This document shows positions 1 to 5,724 of a stretch of DNA of 5,724 nucleotides, piece by piece. The position numbers and the translations under genes are program-made. This DNA comes from Actinomycetota bacterium (lineage in GTDB: Bacteria; Actinomycetota; Thermoleophilia; UBA2241). The notes under the pieces were generated by a model that searched no databases, had not been told where the DNA came from, and saw nothing but the letters and a program-made list of their open reading frames with translations. Location of the stretch: contig PKYM01000220.1 in the NCBI GenBank assembly GCA_003132645.1, positions 21,313 to 27,036 on the forward strand. Direction: 5' to 3'. Positions within the stretch are counted from its first letter, which is position 1. Each line of letters starts with the position of its first letter.

Positions 1-1
1 C

Positions 2-316
2 GGCATCGACATCTCCGACCAGCGGTCAAAGGGACTGCACGAGTACATGGGCAAGACCCAGTTCGACCATCTGATCACCGTCTGCGACCGGGCCGAGAAG
101 GCGTGTCCCGTCTTCCCGGGCAAGGGTGCGCGCGAGTACTGGCCCATGGACGACCCGCTCAGAGCCCAAGGCAGCGAGGAGGAACGCCTGGAGAAGTTCC
201 GCGAGGTCCGCGACCTGATCGAGGCGCGCGTCCGGCGCTGGCTTATCGAACACCGCTACAAGTCGGCGCAGCCGCTGAGTACCGAGGCGGCGCCGGTGGG
301 TGACGGGGCGGCCTAA
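2..316 (+). CDS. arsC: Arsenate reductase, thioredoxin-coupled LMW-phosphatase type (5' end outside window)
   Basis: This is the C-terminal part (104 residues) of an ArsC of the low-molecular-weight tyrosine phosphatase fold, the cytoplasmic enzyme that reduces arsenate to arsenite with electrons from thioredoxin. The visible part opens with GIDISDQRSK, the segment that follows the family's first half. It continues with LITVCDRAEKACPVFPG, which holds two cysteines seven residues apart, matching the redox relay pair of the Bacillus subtilis/Staphylococcus enzymes (Cys82/Cys89). The family pattern W..DDP..AQG..EE.L..FR.VRD.I..R follows. The N-terminal CX5R phosphate loop with the nucleophilic cysteine must lie left of the window, so activity cannot be confirmed. 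The C-terminal 20 or so residues (SAQPLSTEAAPVGDGAA) are a slightly longer tail than usual. The stop is TAA at 314-316. No other arsenic gene is visible; the neighbour converges on it from the other strand. Confidence 0.93.
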   Translation, partial: GIDISDQRSKGLHEYMGKTQFDHLITVCDRAEKACPVFPGKGAREYWPMDDPLRAQGSEEERLEKFREVRDLIEARVRRWLIEHRYKSAQPLSTEAAPVGDGAA

Positions 317-332
317 GAGCGGCCCCACAGCG

Positions 333-752
333 TCAGGTGCCCCCGGGAAACAGCTCCTTCACCATCACGAGGTGCGTGCCTTTGCTGGGGTTCAGCCGCG
401 CCGAGCTCATCAGCGACCAGATCATGTACAGGCCGCGGCCGCCTTCGGCCGCGAGGCTCGGCGGCCCGGGGGGAAGCGGGATACGCGGATCGAGCCCTTT
501 GCCCTCGTCTTTGACATCCACCGTCACGCGCGTCCGAGCGGCCCGCACGCGCACGGTCACATCGGACTCGCTGCCGCTGTGCCTGATCGCATTGGCGACG
601 GCCTCGTGCAGCGCGATCAGGATATCGTCGATCATGCCCGGCGCCACCTCGGCCGCGGCGAGATATGTCCAGACAGACCAGCGCAACTCAGCCAGGCTGC
701 CGGCGCCCATGGGCACGTTGACGCGGAGCTCGCCGTTGATCGTGGCTTGCAC
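333..752 (-). CDS. RsbW-type ATP-binding protein (anti-sigma factor / serine kinase, HATPase_c_2)
   Basis: A 139-residue protein with a single GHKL ATPase domain of the RsbW/SpoIIAB class. These proteins bind an alternative sigma factor and phosphorylate a STAS-domain antagonist in cytoplasmic partner switching. The visible nucleotide-binding motifs are the N-box LHEAVANAIRH (residues 49-58, Glu50 and Asn54), the G1 box DEGKG (82-86), the glycine-rich lid GGRGLYMI (104-111) and a final GTHL strand near 125. The length fits a complete stand-alone domain. The start is GTG at 752, set by the strong AAGGGAGG sequence six bases upstream. The stop TGA lies 16 bp from the stop of arsC, so the two genes converge. 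No sigma factor, STAS antagonist or PP2C phosphatase is within the window, so the partner is unknown. Kinase activity is a family inference; it could also act only as an anti-sigma factor. Confidence 0.88.
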   Translation of the reverse strand: MQATINGELRVNVPMGAGSLAELRWSVWTYLAAAEVAPGMIDDILIALHEAVANAIRHSGSESDVTVRVRAARTRVTVDVKDEGKGLDPRIPLPPGPPSLAAEGGRGLYMIWSLMSSARLNPSKGTHLVMVKELFPGGT

Positions 753-758
753 TTAAGG

Positions 759-766
759 CCTCCCTT
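759..766 (-). promoter_or_regulatory. Ribosome binding site of the rsbW-like gene
   Basis: AAGGGAGG on the minus strand, followed by a six-base spacer (CCTTAA) and the GTG at 752. It is close to the anti-Shine-Dalgarno complement and fixes GTG as the start of the rsbW-like gene. Confidence 0.8.
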
Positions 767-793
767 GGTCTCCGTCGACCGACGCCGACGTAC

Positions 794-830
794 TCATTTC
801 GGCATCTGCCTGGACCGACCGCCGAAATGA
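794..830. repeat. Perfect 10-bp inverted repeat with 17-bp centre
   Basis: TCATTTCGGC at 794-803 and its exact reverse complement GCCGAAATGA at 821-830, separated by 17 bases. It sits 41 bp upstream of the GTG of the rsbW-like gene and about 370-400 bp upstream of the L,D-transpeptidase. There is no T-run on either side, so it does not look like an intrinsic terminator. Its arm spacing and position fit an operator for a dimeric regulator, or a hairpin in the rsbW-like 5' leader. The role is inference. Confidence 0.5.
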
Positions 831-1073
831 CCCTCGTGTCACGACCACCCAACGCCGGCCGCCGAACCAATGCTCGTTCGTGGGGCGCCGGCTTATGGGA
901 CTCCTCACTGGCTCCTGGTGTAAGTCCTTGCGACGTTCTGCTCTTACCCGGCAGCGCGCCGCTGCTCACCTGATAAGCAGTGATCCAGTCAGAGGCCGGT
1001 TGCCGCGGAGGCCACCAGCCTGCTCTTTCACCTGTTCGGGTCGATGGGCCGCAGCCGCCCAACTCGTTTGCCG

Positions 1074-1112
1074 CCGGCAGGACGTGGAACGCTCGCAACA
1101 GCGAGCAGCCGG
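1074..1112 (+). other. Nested hairpin in the upstream region of the L,D-transpeptidase gene
   Basis: CCGGC (1074-1078) can pair with GCCGG (1108-1112). Inside it GCTCGC (1091-1096) pairs perfectly with GCGAGC (1101-1106) around an AACA tetraloop. A 12-base internal loop on the left faces a single base on the right. There is no T-tract after it. It lies about 85 bases upstream of the GTG chosen for the transpeptidase, so it would sit in its mRNA leader if transcription starts upstream. It matches no riboswitch class I recognise, and GC-rich DNA makes chance hairpins common. Confidence 0.3.
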
Positions 1113-1197
1113 AAACGCGCAGTGGACGAAGGTGTTGAGCGCCGTGGGGAGAATGCTGGACCAGTTGGTCTCAGAAGCGACAGCATCGAGAACGGAT

Positions 1198-2493
1198 GTG
1201 GGCGGAAAGCGCCACGACACTTCTGTCTCCGGTCGCGACCGAGGCAGTCGGCGCCGGTTTGCAGCCGCGACCGCGCTTGCACTGTGCGTGGTCGGCGCCA
1301 GCGCTTGCGGCGGCGGCGCAAGCCACGGCGCGTCGGCGAGCCCCAAGCCGGTCGCGCCTCTCGCCCGGATCTCGATCACGCCGACCGGCGGCGCCCGCGG
1401 CGTCAAGCCGGCGCGCGGCATTGGGGTCAGGGTGGTCGGCGGCAAGATCGTGAGCGTCACCGTGCACACGGCCGGCGACCGCGTCACCGGAGACCTCAAT
1501 GGCGCCGCGACCGCTTGGCACAGCCGGTGGGCGCTCGATGTGAACGCGCGTTACACCGTGCGCGCCACCGCGGTCGACACGGCGGGCCGCACCGTCACGA
1601 AGACGAGCACGTTTCGCACCCTCACACCGCTCCACACGTTTGCTACGCAGATCTTCGAGGGTCACAACCAGACCTACGGCGTCGGCATGCCCATCATCCT
1701 CACGTTCGACCAGCCGATCACCGATCGCCGCGCCGTGGAGCGCTCACTAGCGGTCTCGACCTCACAGCGGGTGGTCGGGGCCTGGTATTGGGACGGCGAC
1801 GCGACCCTCTACTTTCGGCCGCGCAGCTACTGGCCGGCGCACACCAGGGTCCGCTTCGTCGCGCACCTGAGCGGGATCGAGGGGGCGCCGGGCGTCTATG
1901 GCACGCACACCCTCACACAGAGCTTCGTGATAGGGCGCTCGCTGATCGCCGTGGCAAACACGCAGACCCACCACGTACGCATCTACCTCAACAAGCGGCT
2001 GTTCGCCGACTGGCCGATGAGCTCCGGCCGGCCGGGAGACGATACCCCCAACGGGACCTATCTCGCGATCGACAAGGAGAACCCCGCCGACATGATAGGG
2101 CCGGGCTACAACATCGAGGTCCCGTGGTCGGTCCGATTCACCTGGAGCGGCGACTACCTGCACGACGCCTACTGGTCTGTGGGCCAGCAGGGGTTCGCCA
2201 ACGTGAGCCACGGCTGCGTGAACCTCTCTCCGGCAGATGCCCAGACCTACTACCAGATGGCCCTCCCTGGCGACCCTGTGACGATCACCGGAAGCCCCCG
2301 GGTCGGCACCTGGGACAACGGCTGGACGGTGTGGTTTCTGCGCTGGCGCGCGCTTCTGCACGGCAGCGCGCTGCGCAAGGCGGTCCGGACGGACCCTCAC
2401 GGCAGCACGTTCGTGAGGCCTGCGTCGCTGCGACCGTCGCGGGCCAAGGCGCCGCTCGGCAGGGCTCAGTCGGGCAACGCCAAGCCGGCGTAA
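1198..2493 (+). CDS. L,D-transpeptidase (YkuD domain), probable Tat-exported lipoprotein
   Basis: An extracytoplasmic enzyme that makes 3-3 (L,D) cross-links in peptidoglycan or attaches proteins to it. With the GTG at 1198 it has 431 residues. SRRRF (17-21) resembles a twin-arginine motif, a hydrophobic stretch follows, and ASAC ends at Cys37, a plausible though imperfect lipobox. An Ig-like domain spans about 56-141, a second beta domain about 143-245, and the YkuD catalytic domain about 248-365. The catalytic signature is complete: His322, then SHGCVN with His338 and nucleophile Cys340. The 18-residue His-to-Cys spacing matches Mycobacterium tuberculosis LdtMt2. A Trp-rich cap (GTWDNGWTVW) follows, then a basic low-complexity tail from about 386. 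The start is uncertain: ATG at 1153 and the open frame back to 880 are alternatives, but upstream codons lack coding character and a Cys37 signal peptide is the better length. It converges with the diguanylate cyclase gene. Confidence 0.9.
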   Translation: MGGKRHDTSVSGRDRGSRRRFAAATALALCVVGASACGGGASHGASASPKPVAPLARISITPTGGARGVKPARGIGVRVVGGKIVSVTVHTAGDRVTGDLNGAATAWHSRWALDVNARYTVRATAVDTAGRTVTKTSTFRTLTPLHTFATQIFEGHNQTYGVGMPIILTFDQPITDRRAVERSLAVSTSQRVVGAWYWDGDATLYFRPRSYWPAHTRVRFVAHLSGIEGAPGVYGTHTLTQSFVIGRSLIAVANTQTHHVRIYLNKRLFADWPMSSGRPGDDTPNGTYLAIDKENPADMIGPGYNIEVPWSVRFTWSGDYLHDAYWSVGQQGFANVSHGCVNLSPADAQTYYQMALPGDPVTITGSPRVGTWDNGWTVWFLRWRALLHGSALRKAVRTDPHGSTFVRPASLRPSRAKAPLGRAQSGNAKPA

Positions 2494-2591
2494 AGGGCCA
2501 CAGGTAGTCTCAGGGGCGAGGGCCCAGCCAAGCGTCGGCCGGATGACGCCGGCACGCGCCGGCACGCGCCGGGCGGACGGCGCGGGCCACC
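2494..2591. other. Convergent intergenic gap with 10-bp tandem repeat
   Basis: This stretch separates the stop codons of the transpeptidase and the GGDEF gene. GCCGGCACGC occurs twice in tandem (2548-2557, 2558-2567) followed by a partial third copy. A weak stem GCGTC (2532-2536) with GACGC (2545-2549) is possible. I see no strong hairpin with a T-run, so the expected bidirectional terminator is not obvious. Confidence 0.4.
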
Positions 2592-3833
<1,242 letters not shown>

Positions 3834-3841
3834 GCGACCAA

Positions 3842-3847
3842 CTCCTT
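3842..3847 (-). promoter_or_regulatory. Ribosome binding site of the GAF-GGDEF gene
   Basis: AAGGAG on the minus strand, eight bases before the GTG at 3833. It supports that GTG as start of the cyclase; the GAF domain begins immediately after it. Confidence 0.75.
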
Positions 3848-3888
3848 GGTACCCTCAGGATAGGCCCACGCTTCATACGTCTCTTATC

Positions 3889-3919
3889 ATTATGAACCGT
3901 GTTGGCGCGGAATAGTCGA
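3889..3919 (-). promoter_or_regulatory. Possible promoter of the GAF-GGDEF gene
   Basis: This is the most AT-rich patch of the intergenic region. On the minus strand CATAAT (3889-3894) matches five of six bases of the housekeeping -10 box. TCGACT (3914-3919) matches four of six of the -35 box, with a 19-bp spacer that is longer than ideal. A start near 3882 would give a leader of about 50 bases. Visual match only. Confidence 0.25.
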
Positions 3920-4021
3920 TTGCCCGACGGGTCGTGATGAAGTAGCCCGCCGCCATATCGATCTTCGGGTGCTCCCCTCGTACGCGCGAATGGGTACGCG
4001 AATTCAGCTACTTATACGCCA

Positions 4022-4921
4022 CTACACCTCGATGAACCCTTCGCTCACCAGTATGCAGTCTCCGCCGATCCACACGTTCACGACCGCACCGTCCCGCTTT
4101 TCGGTGCGGGCCTCGAGGTCACTGGGGCGTCCCATCTCGACACCTTGCGCGATGCGCCAGGCGAAGGTGCCGTCCGGCGCCTCGTCGAGGTGGCTGAGCA
4201 AGCCGGCCAGCGCACAGTTGGCGCTGCCGGTGGCAGGATCCTCGATGATCCCATCCAGAGGCGCGAACATCCGCGTGCGGATGTCGAAGCCGTCGGCAGT
4301 CCTGACGTAGAGATGCACGAACGGCGGTCCGATACCTTCCGCGGCAAGGCTTTCGAACCCGGAGATGTTCGGTCGAGCTCTCTCCAGAGCGGCGCGATCC
4401 TTGAGCTCTGCGAACACGAACGGAAGGCCGACCGAGGCCACCTGAGGCGTGTGAGTCGTTGTCAGAATGTCATCTGCCGAGAGGGAGACCGCCGCGGCCA
4501 CGGACCGCACCGGGACCGTCGCACCGAGAGCGACGCTCTGTGGAGCCCTCAGCTCGCACCAGATGCGCTCGCCCGTCCGCTTGTGAACAGAGACCGCAAC
4601 CAGGCCCGCCTTCTCCTCGAAGGTGACCGTCGTCGGCGCGGCGAGTGAGCCGAATACGCCGGTAGTGGCCAGCACGAACGCCGTGCCGACGTTGGGGTGT
4701 CCGGCGAAGGGCACTTCGCTCATCGGTGTGAAGATGCGCACCCTGCGGGAATTTCCCGCCTCGGGCGGCAGGACGAAGGTGCTTTCCGAGAAGTTGAACT
4801 CGCGAGCGATCTGTTGCATCTGCCCGCCGGCAAGTCTGTCCGCCTCCGGCAGGACGGCGAGCTGGTTACCCCCGAAGCGAGTGTCGGTGAAAACGTCGCA
4901 GATGAAGTAGCGCAGGCGCAT
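4022..4921 (-). CDS. PhzF-family isomerase/epimerase-like protein
   Basis: A 299-residue cytoplasmic protein of the PhzF / diaminopimelate-epimerase-like fold, the normal length for the family. The founding member PhzF isomerises trans-2,3-dihydro-3-hydroxyanthranilate in phenazine synthesis; most relatives have unknown substrates. The N-terminal lobe shows the family opening YFICDVFTDTRFGGNQLAVLP and NFSESTFV, whose Glu46 corresponds to the catalytic Glu45 of PhzF. FAGHPNVGTAFVL carries His75. The C-terminal lobe has EDPATGSANCALAG with Asp228, the counterpart of PhzF Asp208, and the late QGVEMGRPS motif (259-267). All three key residues are therefore present and it is probably active. No phenazine or shikimate gene is nearby, so a phenazine role is not supported. 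The ATG at 4921 is chosen because AAGGAGG lies eight bases upstream and homology begins exactly there; the frame stays open to 5536 but that part is antisense to another gene. The stop is TAG. Confidence 0.93.
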   Translation of the reverse strand: MRLRYFICDVFTDTRFGGNQLAVLPEADRLAGGQMQQIAREFNFSESTFVLPPEAGNSRRVRIFTPMSEVPFAGHPNVGTAFVLATTGVFGSLAAPTTVTFEEKAGLVAVSVHKRTGERIWCELRAPQSVALGATVPVRSVAAAVSLSADDILTTTHTPQVASVGLPFVFAELKDRAALERARPNISGFESLAAEGIGPPFVHLYVRTADGFDIRTRMFAPLDGIIEDPATGSANCALAGLLSHLDEAPDGTFAWRIAQGVEMGRPSDLEARTEKRDGAVVNVWIGGDCILVSEGFIEV

Positions 4922-4929
4922 GACGACCC

Positions 4930-4936
4930 CCTCCTT
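4930..4936 (-). promoter_or_regulatory. Ribosome binding site of the phzF-like gene
   Basis: AAGGAGG on the minus strand, followed by eight bases and the ATG at 4921. It decides the start of the phzF-like gene against the much longer open frame that runs upstream. Confidence 0.85.
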
Positions 4937-4963
4937 GTTCGGCCAACGCGACCTTACCCCGGA

Positions 4964-4999
4964 AGACCGGAGGGGCTCCAGTCGGAGCCCCTCCGGTTT
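4964..4999 (-). terminator. Strong 13-bp stem-loop: intrinsic terminator or phzF leader attenuator
   Basis: CCGGAGGGGCTCC (4967-4979) and its exact reverse complement GGAGCCCCTCCGG (4984-4996) enclose a four-base loop. One more A-T pair, a G-U and an A-T extend the stem outward. On the minus strand the stem is followed by TCTTCC, on the plus strand by TTTC, so the T-tract is short either way, as is common in high-GC genomes. It lies 43 bp upstream of the phzF-like ATG with no gene upstream on that strand for at least 720 bp. It should therefore either end a small unannotated minus-strand transcript or control read-through into phzF. The stem is certain; its direction and role are inference. 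Confidence 0.6.
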
Positions 5000-5012
5000 C
5001 GCGCATGTCGTG

Positions 5013-5060
5013 GGCCCAGCTTGCAGGATCCCTTGGATTCGCAAACACGCGCTGGGCCTT
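5013..5060. other. Second stem-loop, extended and partly interrupted, upstream of phzF-like gene
   Basis: GGCCCAGC (5013-5020) pairs with GCTGGGCC (5051-5058). Inside it TTGC (5021-5024) pairs with GCAA (5041-5044), and GGATCC (5026-5031) pairs with GGATTC (5035-5040) with one G-U (on the + strand reading) around CTT. A six-base bulge (ACACGC) is on one side. On the plus strand it ends with TTTC. Only 16 bases separate it from the 4967-4996 stem, so on the minus strand the pair reads as a structured element followed by a terminator-like hairpin. Confidence 0.45.
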
Positions 5061-5207
5061 TCAGCGCAACGGTGCAATGCCGTGGCGAGCGGGGCAGTAT
5101 GACCGCGCCATCTCCCATCGGCGGGGGACGCCTCAGGAGAAGGGCCCTGGATGGTAGAAGGGGGCCGCAGGCTGAGTCGGAGTGGAATAGACCACTGAGC
5201 GTTTGCG

Positions 5208-5215
5208 AAAGGAAG
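5208..5215 (+). promoter_or_regulatory. Ribosome binding site of the hypothetical gene
   Basis: AAAGGAAG ends four bases before the GTG at 5220 (six bases from the GGA core). It supports this GTG over later in-frame ATG codons. Confidence 0.6.
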
Positions 5216-5219
5216 CCAC

Positions 5220-5675
5220 GTGAGCGACGACATCGAAAAGCAGCTCGAAGAGATCGAGGCCATGTTCGTGCAGGTGGCCGGGAACATGACGGCGGAAGGC
5301 GACCAGGTCACCTTCCACGGCCTGGCGCCGGCGACGCTGTTCTTCTCCGATCGCCCGCAGCGCGTCGTGGGGCACATGAGCGCGCAGCAGTTCGTCGATG
5401 AGTGGGACAAAGGCGAGAACAGCTTCGCCGCCGACCCACCCAATGCCGTGATCTCCTTCCTTGACGGCGACGATGAGACGCCCGCGGACGCCATCGTGGT
5501 GATCAAGGAGCCGCGCCTCGAAGGCGACAGCATCACCTACACCGTGCAGCTCCTCGAGGGCAGCCTCCCCGCCAAGGCGGAGTCGTGCTCGGTGTTCATC
5601 GACCCCTTCGGGCGGCCGCTCTCGCCGGTCTCGGCGGCCGGCATGCACCGGCGCGCTCGCCGACGGCGCCTCTAG
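5220..5675 (+). CDS. Conserved hypothetical protein, about 150 residues
   Basis: A 151-residue protein of unknown function. The GTG at 5220 has AAAGGAAG at 5208-5215 in front, and the next residues MSDDIEKQLEEIEAMF form an acidic helix. There is no signal peptide or membrane segment with this start. The body looks like a small beta-rich domain with FFSDRP (41-46), FVDEWDKGENSFAADPPNA (58-76) and IDPFGRPLSPVSAAGMHRR (127-145), ending in a strongly basic tail (HRRARRRRL). From memory, the SFAADPPNA and GRPLSPVS.AG blocks recur together in hypothetical proteins of other bacteria, often exported ones, so I call it conserved, but I cannot name a domain or function. The start could be later. It is alone on its strand here, divergent from the phzF-like gene; what follows after 5675 is cut off. 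Confidence 0.78.
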   Translation: MSDDIEKQLEEIEAMFVQVAGNMTAEGDQVTFHGLAPATLFFSDRPQRVVGHMSAQQFVDEWDKGENSFAADPPNAVISFLDGDDETPADAIVVIKEPRLEGDSITYTVQLLEGSLPAKAESCSVFIDPFGRPLSPVSAAGMHRRARRRRL

Positions 5676-5724
5676 CGAACGCGCTCAAGGGCGTGACGAC
5701 GTCGAAGCGGAAGGACGCGACGGG

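Larger units (their letters stand above)
753..1197. other. Long non-coding region between divergent genes
   Basis: About 445 bp between the start of the rsbW-like gene and the likely start of the L,D-transpeptidase. Open frames cross it on both strands, but their translations are rich in Arg, Ser, Cys and Trp, match no family I know, and lack the GC-rich third positions of the real genes. I therefore read it as control DNA. It contains the 794-830 inverted repeat, a possible folded segment at 887-952 (GCCGG pairing with CCGGC, and inside it GGACT with AGTCC), and a clearer nested hairpin at 1074-1112. I could not find a convincing -35/-10 pair for either gene. Confidence 0.6.
3834..4021. other. 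Intergenic region between phzF-like and GGDEF genes
   Basis: The 188 bp downstream of the phzF-like stop and upstream of the cyclase. It contains the possible promoter, a 7-bp direct repeat GTACGCG (3980-3986 and 3994-4000, 14 bp apart), and a 27-codon minus-strand open frame (3873-3956) of doubtful reality. No clear terminator for the phzF-like gene is visible. Confidence 0.5.
4922..5219. other. Divergent intergenic region between phzF-like gene and the hypothetical gene
   Basis: These 298 bp must hold the promoters of both divergent genes. The left half is dominated by the two stem-loops described separately. The right half (about 5061-5205) shows no open frame with coding character and no promoter match I would defend. 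No tRNA: the GCGAATCC string on the minus strand resembles a T-arm but no cloverleaf can be built around it. Confidence 0.55.

Noticed and set aside
2..752. Arsenic resistance operon
   Set aside because: Only the end of arsC is visible and the next gene is an unrelated convergent rsbW-like gene; nothing else for arsenic occurs in the window.
688..1098. Minus-strand open frame that would overlap the start of the rsbW-like gene
   Set aside because: Composition is not coding-like, it has no ribosome binding site I can see, and it overlaps the well supported rsbW-like start.
880..1197. Extension of the transpeptidase reading frame back to an ATG at 880
   Set aside because: The added 106 residues are Arg/Ser/Trp-rich with no coding character and would bury the signal peptide far inside the protein.
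1044..2507. Long alternative open frame on the plus strand overlapping the transpeptidase
   Set aside because: It is an out-of-frame, Arg/His-rich shadow of the YkuD gene, which has complete catalytic motifs in its own frame.
1762..2565. 267-codon minus-strand open frame antisense to the transpeptidase
   Set aside because: It is an Arg/Ala/Val-rich shadow with no recognisable motif, typical of GC-rich antisense frames.
2548..2572. GCCGGCACGC tandem repeat as the start of a CRISPR or mobile-element end
   Set aside because: Only two and a half 10-bp units without spacers, partners or target-site duplication; best read as local slippage in GC-rich DNA.
5010..5060. tRNA suggested by a GCGAATCC string on the minus strand
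   Set aside because: No D-arm, anticodon arm or 7-bp acceptor stem can be placed around it; the bases belong to the long hairpin.
4922..5536. Extension of the phzF-like frame upstream to 5536, giving 504 residues
   Set aside because: The PhzF fold starts exactly at the ATG at 4921 with a strong ribosome binding site. The upstream part is antisense to the 5220-5675 gene and crosses both stem-loops.
4022..5675. Phenazine biosynthesis locus suggested by PhzF
   Set aside because: No other phz gene is present, and PhzF-like proteins are widespread outside phenazine pathways.

Overview
The window is GC-rich throughout (with GC-rich third codon positions inside the genes) and carries six protein genes: one cut by the left edge and five complete. 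There is no mobile element, rRNA, tRNA or CRISPR array. The base composition, GTG starts with purine-rich ribosome binding sites, and a lipoprotein-type Ig/YkuD L,D-transpeptidase of the kind known from Actinobacteria all point to a high-GC actinobacterium or relative. This is inference; no marker gene fixes the lineage.

Layout, left to right. (1) The end of a thioredoxin-type arsenate reductase (arsC, + strand, to 316). (2) Converging on it with a 16-bp gap, a stand-alone RsbW-type ATP-binding anti-sigma/serine kinase protein (333-752, - strand). (3) About 445 bp of non-coding DNA between divergent genes (753-1197). It holds a perfect 10-bp inverted repeat near the rsbW-like gene and small hairpins near the next gene. 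(4) An exported, probably lipid-anchored L,D-transpeptidase (about 1198-2493, + strand) with the full catalytic motif. (5) Convergent with it, a GAF-GGDEF diguanylate cyclase (2592-3833, - strand) whose GGDEF domain carries an unusual acidic, repeat-bearing insertion. (6) An intergenic stretch of 188 bp with an AT-rich promoter-like patch. (7) A PhzF-family isomerase (4022-4921, - strand). (8) A 298-bp divergent intergenic region with two strong consecutive stem-loops. (9) A small conserved hypothetical protein (5220-5675, + strand).

The genes do not form one operon: they alternate in strand and each has its own control region. Two are signalling proteins (an RsbW-like phosphorylation or partner switch, and a c-di-GMP synthase with a sensory domain) and one remodels peptidoglycan, so a stress or envelope theme is possible, but nothing in the sequence ties them together. 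No clear new multi-gene system is visible. The items most worth a second look are the paired stem-loops upstream of phzF, the insertion inside the GGDEF domain, and the symmetrical repeat upstream of the rsbW-like gene.
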